NCBI RefSeq assembly: GCF_014203735.1 | Contig: NZ_JACHJQ010000010.1 | Location: 1-64,000 of the forward strand | Reading direction: 5' to 3' | Length of the DNA: 64,000 bases | Origin: Actinophytocola algeriensis | GTDB lineage: Bacteria; Actinomycetota; Actinomycetes; Mycobacteriales; Pseudonocardiaceae | Shown: in pieces, positions 33,442-57,975 of the stretch | Layout: the number at the start of each line of letters is the position of its first letter | Position numbering within the stretch: position 1 is the stretch's first letter | The notes under the pieces: model-generated | What the model was told of the DNA's origin: nothing | What the model saw: the letters and a program-made list of their open reading frames with translations, nothing else | The model's database searches: none | Program-made: the position numbers and the translations under genes

Positions 33442-34932
33442 ATGCGCACATCCCAGTTCTTCCGTCGTCGCAGGCGTGGCGTGCTGACCGCTCTCGCGAC
33501 CGTCTCCCTCGTGGCTGGGGTGACGTCCGCGCTGGCGCCGGCGGCTTCCGCGGCGGTGGTGGACCCCGCCGCTTCCTACGTCCTGGTCAACCGCAACAGC
33601 GGCAAGGCTCTGGACCTGCACAACCTGGCCACGAACGACGGCGCGCCGATCGTGCAGTACACCCGCAACGACGGGGCGTGGCAGCAGTGGCAGTTCGTGG
33701 ACTCCGGCGGTGGCTACTACCGCCTGAAATCCCGGCACAGCGGCAAGGTCCTGGAGTTCACCTCCACCGCCGACGCCGCCGACCTCGTCCAGAACACCGA
33801 CGCCGACCGCGCGAGCCAGCAGTTCCGCCTCCTCGACTCGGCGGGCGGCTACGTGCGGCTGGTCAACCGGGCGAGCAACAAGGCCGCCGACGTGTGGGAG
33901 TGGTCGACCGCCGACGGCGCCCGGGTGGTGCAGTGGGCCGACCTCGACGGCGCGAACCAGCAGTGGCAGCTGGTCAAGGTCGGCGCGAGTGCGCCGAGCC
34001 AGTTCAGCAACCCGATCAAGCGCAACGGCCCGGATCCGTGGATGCAATACCACAACGGGTACTACTACCTGGCGACGACGACGTGGAATTCCACGATCAC
34101 CATGCGCCGGTCTCGCACTTTGGCAGGGTTGTCCTCCGCGGCCGACCAGGTGGTGTTCAACCTGTCCGGGCGTCCCAACGGCTGCTGCAACATGTGGGCC
34201 CCGGAGTTCCACCTGCTCAACGGCCGCTGGTACCTGTACTACGTCGCCGGGCAGAACGTGCCCGACTTCAACCCCACCCAGCGCCTGCACGTGCTGGAGA
34301 GCTCAGGCACCGACCCGATGGGCCCGTACACGTTCAAGGCCGACCTGGGCAACACCTGGGAGCTGGATCCCAGCATCCTCCAGCACAACGGGAAGCTCTA
34401 CCTGCTGGGCAGCGCGTCGGACGGGACGCAGAGCCTGACCATCACCCCGATGTCGAACCCGTACACGCTCAGCGGGGCACGGCGGACCATCTCACAGCCG
34501 ACGCTGGCCTGGGAACGGCAGACCCACCCGGTCAACGAGGGCGCCGAGCCGTTGTACCGCAACGGCAGGGTGATGCTCGTGTACTCCGCGAGCGCCTGCT
34601 GGGGTCCGGACTACAAGCTGGGCCTGCTGACACTGACCGGCTCCGACCCGCTCAACCGGTCGCACTGGACCAAGTCGCCGAACCCGGTCTTCCAGCGCAA
34701 CGATGCCAACAGCGTCTTCGCGCCCGGCCACAACGGGTTCTTCAAGTCGCCGGACGGCACCGAGGACTGGATCGTCTACCACGCCAACGACTCCGCCTCC
34801 GGCGGCTGCGACATGAACCGCTCGACGCGGGCGCAGAAGTTCACCTGGAACGCCGACGGGACACCGAACTTCGGCACCCCGGTCCGACTGGGCACGACAC
34901 TGGCCGCCCCGTCAGGTGAACCCGCGAGCTGA
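33442..34932 (+). CDS. GH43 exo-alpha-1,5-L-arabinofuranosidase with N-terminal RICIN domain
   Basis: A 496-residue secreted protein. A long arginine-rich signal (about 1-38) is followed by a RICIN beta-trefoil (about 42-185; [37 protein letters not shown]) and a GH43 propeller (about 195-490) with [58 protein letters not shown] and [20 protein letters not shown]. This matches the GH43 subfamily 26 exo-arabinofuranosidases. It would release arabinose or short products from debranched arabinan. AGGAGG lies 9 bases before ATG 33442 (GTG 33439 is an alternative). Confidence 0.88.
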   Translation: MRTSQFFRRRRRGVLTALATVSLVAGVTSALAPAASAAVVDPAASYVLVNRNSGKALDLHNLATNDGAPIVQYTRNDGAWQQWQFVDSGGGYYRLKSRHSGKVLEFTSTADAADLVQNTDADRASQQFRLLDSAGGYVRLVNRASNKAADVWEWSTADGARVVQWADLDGANQQWQLVKVGASAPSQFSNPIKRNGPDPWMQYHNGYYYLATTTWNSTITMRRSRTLAGLSSAADQVVFNLSGRPNGCCNMWAPEFHLLNGRWYLYYVAGQNVPDFNPTQRLHVLESSGTDPMGPYTFKADLGNTWELDPSILQHNGKLYLLGSASDGTQSLTITPMSNPYTLSGARRTISQPTLAWERQTHPVNEGAEPLYRNGRVMLVYSASACWGPDYKLGLLTLTGSDPLNRSHWTKSPNPVFQRNDANSVFAPGHNGFFKSPDGTEDWIVYHANDSASGGCDMNRSTRAQKFTWNADGTPNFGTPVRLGTTLAAPSGEPAS

Positions 34933-34974
34933 TCGGTGTCCCCTCCGGCTGACGGGCGGCCACGTCGAGCGGTG

Positions 34975-35175
34975 TTCCGGGGTCCTGATCAGCTCGGGCG
35001 GAACCTTGCCGCTGCCGCGGCCGCTGGTGTGGCGCTGCAGGTTCGTGTAGATCGCGCCGGGCATCAGCGCGTTCGCCGTGATGCCGTCACGAGCCCAGCG
35101 GCGCGTCGCTTCGACGGCGAAGAGCACGTTGGCGGTCTTGGACTGGCCGTAGGTGTCCAGCGGAATCCGTGTGGT
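34975..35175 (-). pseudogene. Short-chain dehydrogenase fragment
   Basis: The minus strand reads [20 protein letters not shown], then [27 protein letters not shown] and [10 protein letters not shown]. It contains the YxxxK active-site pair of SDR enzymes and the PG loop. The Rossmann N terminus is absent and the C terminus runs into unrelated sequence. Confidence 0.65.
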
Positions 35176-35197
35176 CGCGCGCCTCCGACATCGGTGG

Positions 35198-35839
35198 TCA
35201 GGCGGCGCAGGTGTCGCGGTCCGGGTGCAGTGCCGGGCCGACGAACGGGAGCGCCGTGAACGTGATGTCACCACCGGTGGGCGTCACCACGCCGTCGGCC
35301 ACGGAGTAGTAGACCTGCGAGCCAGACCAGGTCCCGGCGTCGTCCTCCGACGCGTTCATGACAACGACGCTGCGCACGTCGTCCTCCTCGACACATCCGT
35401 AGCCGTACGTACTCGTGTCGTCGGCACCGTCGTAGAGCCGGAACTGGTGGCCGTTCGGGGTGCTGAGCGAGCGCAGCCTGCCGTCGGCGTATTCCCAGAC
35501 TCCGAACACGTGGGTGTCCGAGCTGAACCTCTCCCGCACGGCCAGTTCCTCCCGGCCGTCGTTGTTCAGGTCCACGATCCGCGGCGGGCGGACGATGCCC
35601 TCCGCGTCGGCAGGCACCTCGGCCCGCAGTTCCTCACCGGCCACCTCCACCAGGAGCTTCTGGGCGTCGGTCCCGGCGGCGCGCACGGTCACCAGTTCGT
35701 CGGTGCCGTCGCCGTCGAGGTCGGCGTGGGTGGTGACGTCCCCGGCCGGGGTGGCGGACGCGGCCGGTACTGAGACCAACGCGAGCGCGGCGGCCGTCAT
35801 GAGGCCGGTGCTGAGGATCGCAGTTGTCCGGGTGTTCAT
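35198..35839 (-). CDS. Secreted FG-GAP/VCBS-like repeat protein
   Basis: A 213-residue protein with a Sec signal ([20 protein letters not shown]). The mature part has calcium-loop repeats of the FG-GAP type ([39 protein letters not shown]) and two cysteines (GYGCVEE and DTCAA) that may pair outside the cell. GAGGAGGGG lies upstream of ATG 35839. Function unknown; it is probably an extracellular structural or binding protein. Confidence 0.7.
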   Translation of the reverse strand: MNTRTTAILSTGLMTAAALALVSVPAASATPAGDVTTHADLDGDGTDELVTVRAAGTDAQKLLVEVAGEELRAEVPADAEGIVRPPRIVDLNNDGREELAVRERFSSDTHVFGVWEYADGRLRSLSTPNGHQFRLYDGADDTSTYGYGCVEEDDVRSVVVMNASEDDAGTWSGSQVYYSVADGVVTPTGGDITFTALPFVGPALHPDRDTCAA

Positions 35840-36074
35840 GTGGTTCCCCTCCTCGGTCATCCTGTCGCACATCCACAGGTGATGTCTCACAGGGGAAGAC
35901 GTCTCCGGCCTGCTGATGTGGGTCCGAGATGGGATCGGTCACGAGAAAGCAACGTCAGGTGCTCTCACACGTCATCACATAAGGTCAACCACCGGCGCCG
36001 AGGCGCTGTCAGGGGAGGTCACCGCACAGCTCGCCGAAGCCAGGCGCCACGAACGGTGGCCCCTGGACGAGGGG
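35840..36074. other. No supportable gene
   Basis: This 235-base gap upstream of the FG-GAP gene probably holds its promoter. No clear -10/-35 pair or repeat was identified. Confidence 0.4.
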
Positions 36075-36300
36075 ATGCCGGTCACGCGAGATCCGGCTCG
36101 AGCACCAGCGGCAGGCCGAGGGCGCTGAACAGGCTGCGGTCCTCGAGGACGTCGATGCGCTCGAACCCCGACTTCGTGACGGTGAGGACGTCGATGGAGT
36201 ATCCCCCGGTACACCCCATCGGCACCTGCGGTAGACGCCGAAGCCCGGCTTGCCGTTCACCGACATCGGCACCATCCGGCACTCGCCTATCGCGGGGCAG
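36075..36300 (-). pseudogene. Sigma-factor SnoaL-domain remnant
   Basis: Fragments in two frames (VPMSVNGKPGFGVYRR; then GYSIDVLTVTKSGFERIDVL, EDRSLFSALGLPLVLEPD) match the C-terminal SnoaL-like domain fused to ECF41/SigJ-type RNA polymerase sigma factors. The sigma regions are absent. Confidence 0.5.
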
Positions 36301-36309
36301 GTCGGTTGG

Positions 36310-36453
36310 TCAGTCCCGGAACGACCCATCCTCGCGGTAGCGATGGCGACGTAGAGTGTGACCGCACTGCGGGCAGTTGCGCATGAACAGCTTGGGAAGC
36401 CACACCCACCAGACCAGCAACAGGCCGCGTAGACCCCTGAAGACCTTCGACAT
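36310..36453 (-). CDS. 47-residue membrane protein with a CxxC motif
   Basis: A very short frame reads MSKVFRGLRGLLLVWWVWLP, then KLFMRNCPQCGHTLRRHRYR and EDGSFRD. An amphipathic, Trp-rich membrane helix is followed by CPQCGH, half of a zinc-ribbon, and a basic tail. Similar very short proteins occur widely in actinomycetes and are often missed in annotation. No clear Shine-Dalgarno was seen. Dimerisation around zinc at the membrane surface is a guess. Function unknown. Confidence 0.6.
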   Translation of the reverse strand: MSKVFRGLRGLLLVWWVWLPKLFMRNCPQCGHTLRRHRYREDGSFRD

Positions 36454-36829
36454 GGTGCATGTCCGGCAGTCCCGACACCCCACTGCGTCTCCCCCTCACC
36501 CTCCGCTCCTCCTGCCGTCGAACATAGCCGATCACCAGGTAGCCGGTTCCGCTGCGGAACACCCTGCCGAGCCGATGAGGCCTGGGAGACCCGCTGCGAC
36601 CGTGCGGCACGGCTTGCTGGACGGCCAACTGGTAGGAAGCTGCGGACGTCACCATGGCCACGGTTGTCGGAACGATCGTCGTGCTGGTGCTGACGGTCGG
36701 GGCTACTCGCACTGCAGATGCTGTCACCAACGACCGGCGCGCCACGTGAATGCTGGTGAACCGGTGGTTCTACGCAGCGGCCGTGGCCGTCGTCGTTGCC
36801 GGTGTCGTTCTGCCGGTCCGGCGTTCGGC
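36454..36829. other. No confident gene
   Basis: Two short rightward frames with single hydrophobic helices occur (36655-36750, MATVVGTIVVLVLTVGATRT; and from 36750, MLVNRWFYAAAVAVVVAGVV). The second runs into the antisense strand of the SRPBCC gene. Neither has a ribosome-binding site, so I do not call them. Confidence 0.4.
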
Positions 36830-37354
36830 TCAGTGCTCGGCGATGTCCTTGACACCGTGCACGGTCGCGAGCATGTTCCGGCGCAGGTTCGCCAGCCTGT
36901 CGGCGACGATGTGGCGTTCCCCGGCCGGGTCGGCAGCGATCACGCGGGTCAACAGCGACGGTCCCGGACCGACCCGGGCCAGGTACCGCAGCCTGGCCCG
37001 TTCCCCGAGCACCGGCTCCAGTTCGTACCGCCAGGCCGCCGCCGGCCTTTCCAGGTCGATCCGGTCGACGGCGTTGACCACGTAGCCGAACCGGCGCTCC
37101 GGCACGTAGTCCACGACTGTGCAGACGGTCTGCCACGAGCCCGCGACGGAATTGACGTTCGTGCCGAGAAACCGTGCCCCCAGGGACGGGCCGGTCACGC
37201 CGTCGAGCCACGCGGCGCCTCGGAACTCCGAGCTGAACCGCGCGGGCAGCTCGATGTCCGCGATCAGCGGCCACACCACCGGTGTGGCCGCGTCGACGAT
37301 CACCTCCACCTCGACCGTCGGGCAGTCGGCGTACCTCGGTCCCGTACTGTCCAT
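36830..37354 (-). CDS. SRPBCC (polyketide-cyclase-like) family protein
   Basis: A 174-residue START/SRPBCC-fold protein: VEVEVIVDAATPVVWPLIAD forms the first strand and helix, AAWLDGVTGPSLGARFLGTN and VVDYVPERRFGYVVNAVDR the central sheet, and a long C-terminal helix (about 140-170) closes the pocket. Such proteins bind or transform small hydrophobic ligands. No link to the PKS can be shown; the gene is 5 kb from it and lies among debris. Confidence 0.75.
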   Translation of the reverse strand: MDSTGPRYADCPTVEVEVIVDAATPVVWPLIADIELPARFSSEFRGAAWLDGVTGPSLGARFLGTNVNSVAGSWQTVCTVVDYVPERRFGYVVNAVDRIDLERPAAAWRYELEPVLGERARLRYLARVGPGPSLLTRVIAADPAGERHIVADRLANLRRNMLATVHGVKDIAEH

Positions 37355-37389
37355 GCGTGCACCCCTTGCCCCAGTAGTTTCGTTTCTGA

Positions 37390-37700
37390 CAATCCTCGAC
37401 CATGCCGATGTCGTGGCGCTTGAGCTGAAGACGACCTTCGACAAGTTCCGCAAATACGTACAACTGCGGAACCTCGTTGACCAGCGAAACCACGCCGCCA
37501 GCACCTCATGTGTCGCGCCGTGCCGCAGATGCACCAACGTGGCCACCTCGGTTGACGAACACCAGCTTGTACTCGCGCCCGCCCCCACAGCACGTCGCCG
37601 CCGCCGTCCGGCCCGGCGAGCGTCCTGCTGCGCCTGCCACACCGGCCCGACCTCGGCCACCAACCCGGTCACCCGACGATCGACAACACCCAGCACGACC
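37390..37700 (-). mobile_element. IS5-like transposase N-terminal remnant
   Basis: Reading leftward, pieces in three frames give VTGLVAEVGPVWQAQQDARR, RRRRRAVGAGA, YKLVFVNRG, then ATLVHLRHGATHEVLAAWF. This is the N-terminal helix-turn-helix region of an IS5-like (DDE_4) transposase. The catalytic domain is absent and several shifts are present. Confidence 0.6.
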
Positions 37701-37756
37701 CACACCAGGATCATCTATCCACAAGATCAACGACCACCGCCGGGCTGGCCGGTGCC

Positions 37757-37927
37757 ATGGCCGCGAACCGGCAGCCAACGCAGCCGCACCTGTCCGACCG
37801 GGAACAAGAGGTCCTCACGCTGTGGTTCCAGTGCGGCTCACGCCCCGCACGGTGGGCACTTGCCTTGACCGGATCAGAGGAAGTACAGCGACGTCGGCGG
37901 GCCGGCATCGACGTCGCCGGCCTCTGA
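37757..37927 (+). pseudogene. LuxR-type HTH regulator fragment
   Basis: A 56-codon frame reads HLSDREQEVLTLWFQCGSRP and ends GIDVAGL. The first part matches the start of LuxR/GerE-type DNA-binding domains (LSxREQEVL); the recognition helix is replaced by unrelated residues. It is probably a collapsed C terminus of a larger regulator. Confidence 0.45.
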
Positions 37928-38606
37928 GCCCCTACTCCGGCGACTCCGCCAGGAGAGCCGGTGGCCGTCCGGTTGGATTTGCTGGAGTGGGACGAGCACG
38001 TGCCGTCACTGTCTGCTCCCGGACGGTGTGGACGGCGACGACCTCCGCGAGATCATCGGCCGCAGTGCCCGGTCGGCGGCGCCGTGGTTCCCCGGCGTCG
38101 ATCCAGGGGTGATGGTCGTAGTCCTCAGCGGCGGGTAGATGTCCTCACCTTCGCGCGACCAATCGCCAATCCAGCACAATCGACTCATGGCAGAAGACTC
38201 GCTCGCGAATCGCGCACACCACCGCAGCGTGGAACCGTACGCATTCCCACCGAAGTGGTGACCTGCCGCTCGACGATCTCCCCGTCCGGTACACCTCCAG
38301 CTCGGCGCCTGCGCGCTCGGTCACCCGCCGCAACTCGGTCAGGGCGTTCTCCGGAACAATGGCGTACCAGTAAACTCCGAATCCTTGGCGACATGCCAGC
38401 GGTTGTGCACAGGATCATCGTCGCGGGTGACCCGGCGCCCGACCGGACCGCCGACCTCATCGGAACGTGGACGACACCACAGGCACCCATGCCGGCGCCA
38501 CCCGTACCGTGCTCGTCGTCGTACATACCGTCACGGCGACCGAACCGCCTCGAGATGTCCTGTGCATTTCGACTCCGACCGGCGCGTCCAGCTCGTCTTC
38601 ACCTTT
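37928..38606. other. Decayed region with traces of small genes
   Basis: No intact gene was found in these 680 bases. On the minus strand (about 38190-38345) LRRVTERAGAELEVYRTG and, in another frame, MRTVPRCGGVRDSRASLLP resemble a broken HicA-like toxin. On the + strand (about 38490-38605) VLVVVHTVTATE and RRVQLVFTFLAG resemble part of a glycerophosphotransferase-like hypothetical protein. Both readings are weak. Confidence 0.35.
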
Positions 38607-38648
38607 CTCGCCGGGTGGTCATCGCTGCCGCGGTGACCACCCGGCGAG
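38607..38648 (-). terminator. Strong hairpin terminator
   Basis: A perfect 15-base inverted repeat (arms 38607-38621 and 38634-38648, CTCGCCGGGTGGTCA type) with a 12-base loop begins 12 bases after the stop of the secreted two-repeat protein gene. There is no U-tract, as is usual in high-GC actinomycetes. Confidence 0.7.
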
Positions 38649-38660
38649 AGGGCGATCAGA

Positions 38661-39137
38661 TCACCGCCCAGGGAGATTGTGTCCCACTTCGGGAAGGTCA
38701 TACCAGTGCCTGGGTTGAACCTTGGCCCAGTCGAACGCGTACTGGTTGAACACGGTCGGGTTCGGGATCCACCGCTTGGTGCGGCCGACCAGGTATGTTC
38801 TGTACGTATCGTATTCCTGGGCGAGGTATGCGTTCTCGACCAACGGTTCTCCTACGGGGATGTTGGTACCGCCGACCCGAAGTCCGCCATAACCAGCCCA
38901 CAGCCTGAAGTAGACGTCGGGGCTGGGGACATGGTGCCGCAAACCGTCGATCACCACATAAATCGCCTTCGATCCGGCCGGCTGATACCTGTATCCGTTA
39001 CAGGCGTGGCAGGGAGTCTGAACTGCCGCGGAGTGCCCGGTTCGAACTGTCTCGACCGCCGATGCGGGAACTTGGTGAACTCCGATCAGGAACACCGCCG
39101 AAAGGATGACGGGAAGGAGCCGGAGGACTTTCTTCAT
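38661..39137 (-). CDS. Secreted protein with two IPNPxxF-like repeats
   Basis: A 158-residue protein with a Sec signal (about 1-27, VLRLLPVILSAVFLIGVHQV). The mature part has a CHAC motif and two similar repeats: SKAIYVVIDGLRHHVPSPDV with YFRLWAGYGGLRVGG (about 55-95), and YRTYLVGRTKRWIPNPTVFN with QYAFDWAKVQPRHW (about 113-147). Each has a beta hairpin, an H/WxPxPxxF turn and an aromatic helix. This module recurs in secreted actinomycete proteins and may bind polymers or the cell wall, but no function is established. Confidence 0.65.
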   Translation of the reverse strand: MKKVLRLLPVILSAVFLIGVHQVPASAVETVRTGHSAAVQTPCHACNGYRYQPAGSKAIYVVIDGLRHHVPSPDVYFRLWAGYGGLRVGGTNIPVGEPLVENAYLAQEYDTYRTYLVGRTKRWIPNPTVFNQYAFDWAKVQPRHWYDLPEVGHNLPGR

Positions 39138-39285
39138 ACACAGTCACCTCGTTGTTCGGATCATTGTGGGGCCATGATGCGGGGCCGATCGTGTGAACCG
39201 CTTGCAGAGTTTCTGCATGCGCCCTGCTCGAGCTGCTATACCTGGGTCAGGGGAGGAACACCTGGGGGTGGTCGTTGTGGGGGCG
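39138..39285. other. Divergent promoter region
   Basis: A 148-base gap between the secreted protein gene and the SARP regulator gene. No SARP-type heptamer repeats were recognised. Confidence 0.4.
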
Positions 39286-42144
39286 ATGCTCCGTCTGCTG
39301 GGGGAAGTGGATGCGGAGGTCGACGGAAAGCCGGTGGACCTGGGCGCGCCAAGACAGCGGTGTGTTCTGGCGGCGCTGGCGGTCGACGCCGGGCAGACGA
39401 TGTCCGTGGAGCGGTTGGTCGAGCGGGTCTGGGGGACAGAGACGGCACCGCGGGCCCGTGCGACGCTCCACAGCTACGTTTCCCGGCTGCGGCGGGCGCT
39501 GGCGGGCGTGGGCGGAGTGGCGATCGTGCGCCGATCCGGCGGTTACGTCCTGGTGGTCGACGCGACCGAGGCGGTGGTCGATCTGCACCGGTTCCGCGAA
39601 CTGTGTGCCCGCGCCCGCCGTGATGACGCGGCGGCGTCGCGGTCGTTGACCGACGCCCTGGCGTTGTGGCGAGGCGAGGCGCTGACCGGTGTGGCGGGAG
39701 AGTGGGTGCGGACCGAGCGTGACCGGTTGGGGCAGGAGCGGCGGGCAGCCGAGCACGATCTGGTCGACGCCCGGTTGCGCGCCGGAGATGGTGGGGAGGT
39801 GGTGGCCGAGCTGTCCGCGCGGGCCACGCGGAACCCCCTGGACGAGCGGGTCGCATGCCAGTACCTGTTGGCTCTGCACCGGGCAGGGCGCACCGGCGAC
39901 GCCTTGGAGCACTACCAACGGGTCCGCTTACGCCTGGTCGAGGAGTTGGGCGCAGACCCCGGTGCCGCCCTGCAGGAGCTGTACCAGCAGATCCTCGCCG
40001 CCGACCCGCACCTCATCGCCGCGCCCGCGAGCGCGACACACAAGACCCCGGCGTCCGAACCGGTGGTACCTCGCCAGCTGCCCGCGGCGCCCTCGTCGTT
40101 CGTCGGTCGCCGTGACGAACTGCGACGTCTCGACTCCCTGCTGGAAGGCACCGGCACGGTTGCCGTCGCCGCCATCGCCGGCACAGGCGGAGTGGGCAAG
40201 ACAAGCTTGGCGCTGCAGTGGGCTCATCGGCACGCGGGCCGCTTCCCCGACGGACACCTGTTCGTCGACCTACGCGGCTTCACCAGCGCCGGGGAGCCGA
40301 TGCCCGCGGAGGAGGCAGTGCGCGGGTTCCTCGACGCTCTCGGCGTCGAGGACGCCCGCGTCCCCGTCGACCCGCATGCCCGCTCAGCCCTGTTCCGCAC
40401 TCTCGTCGCGGGCAGACGGATGCTGCTGGTGCTGGACAACGCCGTCGGCACCGACCAGGTGGTCCCGCTTCTACCCGGTACTGGTCAGTGCGCCGTGGTC
40501 GTCACCAGCCGCAACCGGCTACCGGGCTTGATCACTCGCCAAGCCGCCCACCACCTGCCGCTGGACGTGCTCGACGACACCGAGGCCCGCGCCCTGCTCG
40601 CGGATCGACTCGGAACCGCCCGCGTCGACGCCGAACAGACCGCGGTCGACCACCTGATCGCCTGGTGCGGCGGGATCCCGCTGGCGCTGACCATCGTGAC
40701 CACCCAAGCCCACACCCGGCCCCACCTCTCGCTGACCGCGCTGGCCGGTGAACTACGCGACGAGGCCACCCGCATCGACCTGCTCGACAGCGAGGACCCC
40801 TCAGCCAGCCTGCCGACCGTCCTGTCCTGGTCATTGCGCACGCTCACCGCTCAGCAGCGCGACGCGTTCGCCCTCCTGAGCATCGCTCCCGGCCCCGACA
40901 TCGGAGCGGCCGCCGCCGCCAACCTCCTCGGCACCTCCCAGACATCGACCACACGGATCCTGCGCGCTCTGGAAGAGGCATCCCTGCTCCGCGGCCACGG
41001 AGTCGGCCGCTGGCGGATGCACGACCTGGTCCGTGCTTACGCCATGACCCTCGACCTGGACGACGAGGTGGGAAAAGGAGCTCTGCGGCGGGTGCTCGAC
41101 TTCTACACCCACACCGCTCACACCGGCGAGCAGCTCCTGGCGCCGCACCGTGCTCCCCACCGGCTCGACTCGCCGGTTCCCGTTGTTCGCCTACCCCCGC
41201 CAGCCGATGCGACGAGGGCACTGGCTTGGTTCGACACCGAACGGGTCAACCTGATCGCCGCCCAGCACACCGCCGTCATACACCACTGGCATTCCGCCGT
41301 CGGAAATCTGGCCTGGAGTCTGCACACCTACCTGGGCAGGCGGGGCCACATCCACGACGCGATCACCGTGTGGCAGGCCGCCGCTGACGCCCTCGCCCAG
41401 CTGCCCGACCCCGCCACCGTCACCCGCGCTCACCGGAACCTCGGCTACGCCCACGCCGAGCTCGGCCGCCACGAGAACGCCATAGACCATATGCATCAGG
41501 CCCTCGCCCTCGCCGAATACCACCGCGACCGCATTCAGGAAGCCCACATCCACCACGCGCTGGGGTGGGTCTGGGGGCGCCAGAGGGACAACCGACAGGC
41601 CTTTGACCACGCCCGCCGTGCGCTGAACCTCTACCGCGATCTCGACCAGCCGGTACCGGAAGCCGAAGCGCTCAACGCGATGGGCTGGTACGCCGCCCGC
41701 CTGGGTCAGCATGACACCGCTCGCGACCACTGCCAGGCCGCTCTGGTCCTGCACCGGCATCATCGCAACCTCAACGGCGAGGCGAACACCTTGGACAGCC
41801 TCGGTTACATCGACCACCACAACGGCCACCACGATCAAGCGCTCGACCACTACCGGCACGCCCTCGCCCTGCACCGCGCGCTCGGCAACACCTATCAAGT
41901 CGCCCACACCCTCGACCGGCTCGGTCGCGCCCTCGCCGCCCTCTGCCACCACGAACAGGCGCGTACCGCGTGGCTGGAGGCGCTGGCACTGTACCGAGAA
42001 CAGCGGCGCGAACCCGGCACCGCACGGATACAGAGACATCTCGACAACCTTGCCAAGCACCACCGTGCCGACGACCCGGCCGCCCGGTGCCACCGAAATC
42101 GCCAAAGCAGGTCCAGCCACGCAGACAGAAAACTGTCCCGGTAA
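39286..42144 (+). CDS. AfsR-like SARP/NB-ARC/TPR transcriptional regulator
   Basis: A 952-residue regulator. Residues 1-95 are an OmpR-type winged-helix domain (VDLGAPRQRCVLAALAVDAG, YVSRLRRALAG, RRSGGYVLVVD); 96-245 the bacterial transcriptional activation domain (ALALWRGEALTG, YLLALHRAGRTGDALEHYQ); 265-560 an NB-ARC ATPase with Walker A GTGGVGKTS (about 299) and Walker B RMLLVLDNA; 600-930 TPR repeats (RNLGYAHAELGRHENAIDHM, DSLGYIDHHNGHHDQALDHY). Such proteins activate antibiotic clusters, so it probably controls the adjacent PKS genes. ATG 39286 gives the usual SARP N terminus; GTG 39268, better placed behind GGGGAGG, is an alternative. Confidence 0.88.
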   Translation: MLRLLGEVDAEVDGKPVDLGAPRQRCVLAALAVDAGQTMSVERLVERVWGTETAPRARATLHSYVSRLRRALAGVGGVAIVRRSGGYVLVVDATEAVVDLHRFRELCARARRDDAAASRSLTDALALWRGEALTGVAGEWVRTERDRLGQERRAAEHDLVDARLRAGDGGEVVAELSARATRNPLDERVACQYLLALHRAGRTGDALEHYQRVRLRLVEELGADPGAALQELYQQILAADPHLIAAPASATHKTPASEPVVPRQLPAAPSSFVGRRDELRRLDSLLEGTGTVAVAAIAGTGGVGKTSLALQWAHRHAGRFPDGHLFVDLRGFTSAGEPMPAEEAVRGFLDALGVEDARVPVDPHARSALFRTLVAGRRMLLVLDNAVGTDQVVPLLPGTGQCAVVVTSRNRLPGLITRQAAHHLPLDVLDDTEARALLADRLGTARVDAEQTAVDHLIAWCGGIPLALTIVTTQAHTRPHLSLTALAGELRDEATRIDLLDSEDPSASLPTVLSWSLRTLTAQQRDAFALLSIAPGPDIGAAAAANLLGTSQTSTTRILRALEEASLLRGHGVGRWRMHDLVRAYAMTLDLDDEVGKGALRRVLDFYTHTAHTGEQLLAPHRAPHRLDSPVPVVRLPPPADATRALAWFDTERVNLIAAQHTAVIHHWHSAVGNLAWSLHTYLGRRGHIHDAITVWQAAADALAQLPDPATVTRAHRNLGYAHAELGRHENAIDHMHQALALAEYHRDRIQEAHIHHALGWVWGRQRDNRQAFDHARRALNLYRDLDQPVPEAEALNAMGWYAARLGQHDTARDHCQAALVLHRHHRNLNGEANTLDSLGYIDHHNGHHDQALDHYRHALALHRALGNTYQVAHTLDRLGRALAALCHHEQARTAWLEALALYREQRREPGTARIQRHLDNLAKHHRADDPAARCHRNRQSRSSHADRKLSR

Positions 42145-42189
42145 CGGCCACAACCGCGGCATGCCGGTCCTCCGCAGCTGTTCACGCTC
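42145..42189. other. Short intergenic gap
   Basis: A 45-base gap between the regulator stop and the VOC remnant, with no recognisable signal. Confidence 0.3.
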
Positions 42190-42513
42190 GAGCGTGATAC
42201 GTCGCCAGCGCGGTGCGGAGCCCGAACTGGATCTGCCCCTGAACGAAGAAGGTGCCCTGTCACCCACATCAGCGACCCGAACCCAACGTCGCCCAGCGAG
42301 TCGATCATCGCCTCCCTGCCAACCGTCAGCGAGCCGGTGGCCGACCCAGGAGCGGCCCCAGCAGATGCACCTCGACATGGTTGTCGACGACCTCGATGGC
42401 CGCTGAGGCGGCGGTGATCGAACTCGGGGCGACCAAACATCCGGACCAGCCCGGTACGTCCTACCGGGTTCCTGAACCCGGCAGGGCATCCGTTCTGTCT
42501 TTGTCTGAACTGA
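42190..42513 (+). pseudogene. VOC/glyoxalase-family remnant
   Basis: Three frames hold consecutive pieces: QMHLDMVVDDLD, then AEAAVIELGATKHPDQPGTS, then FLNPAGHPFCLCLN and TGA. This is the C-terminal half of a vicinal-oxygen-chelate (Glyoxalase_6-like) protein. Two shifts within 150 bases make it non-functional. Confidence 0.6.
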
Positions 42514-42539
42514 TCCGTTCGTGCGGCGCTCCTCGTACG

Positions 42540-57953
<15,414 letters not shown>

Positions 57954-57975
57954 GTGGCAGTTCCCCATGCTGTGC

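Noticed and set aside
36655-37085. Two short rightward frames with a single hydrophobic helix each
   Set aside because: No ribosome-binding site was seen, and the second lies mostly antisense to the SRPBCC gene. The hydrophobic look can arise from antisense GC-rich codons.
37757-37927. A complete small LuxR-like regulator
   Set aside because: The first helix matches, but the recognition helix and dimer part are missing, so it is kept as a fragment only.
38185-38526. Intact HicA-type toxin gene
   Set aside because: The two matching pieces are in different frames, and no HicB partner could be confirmed.
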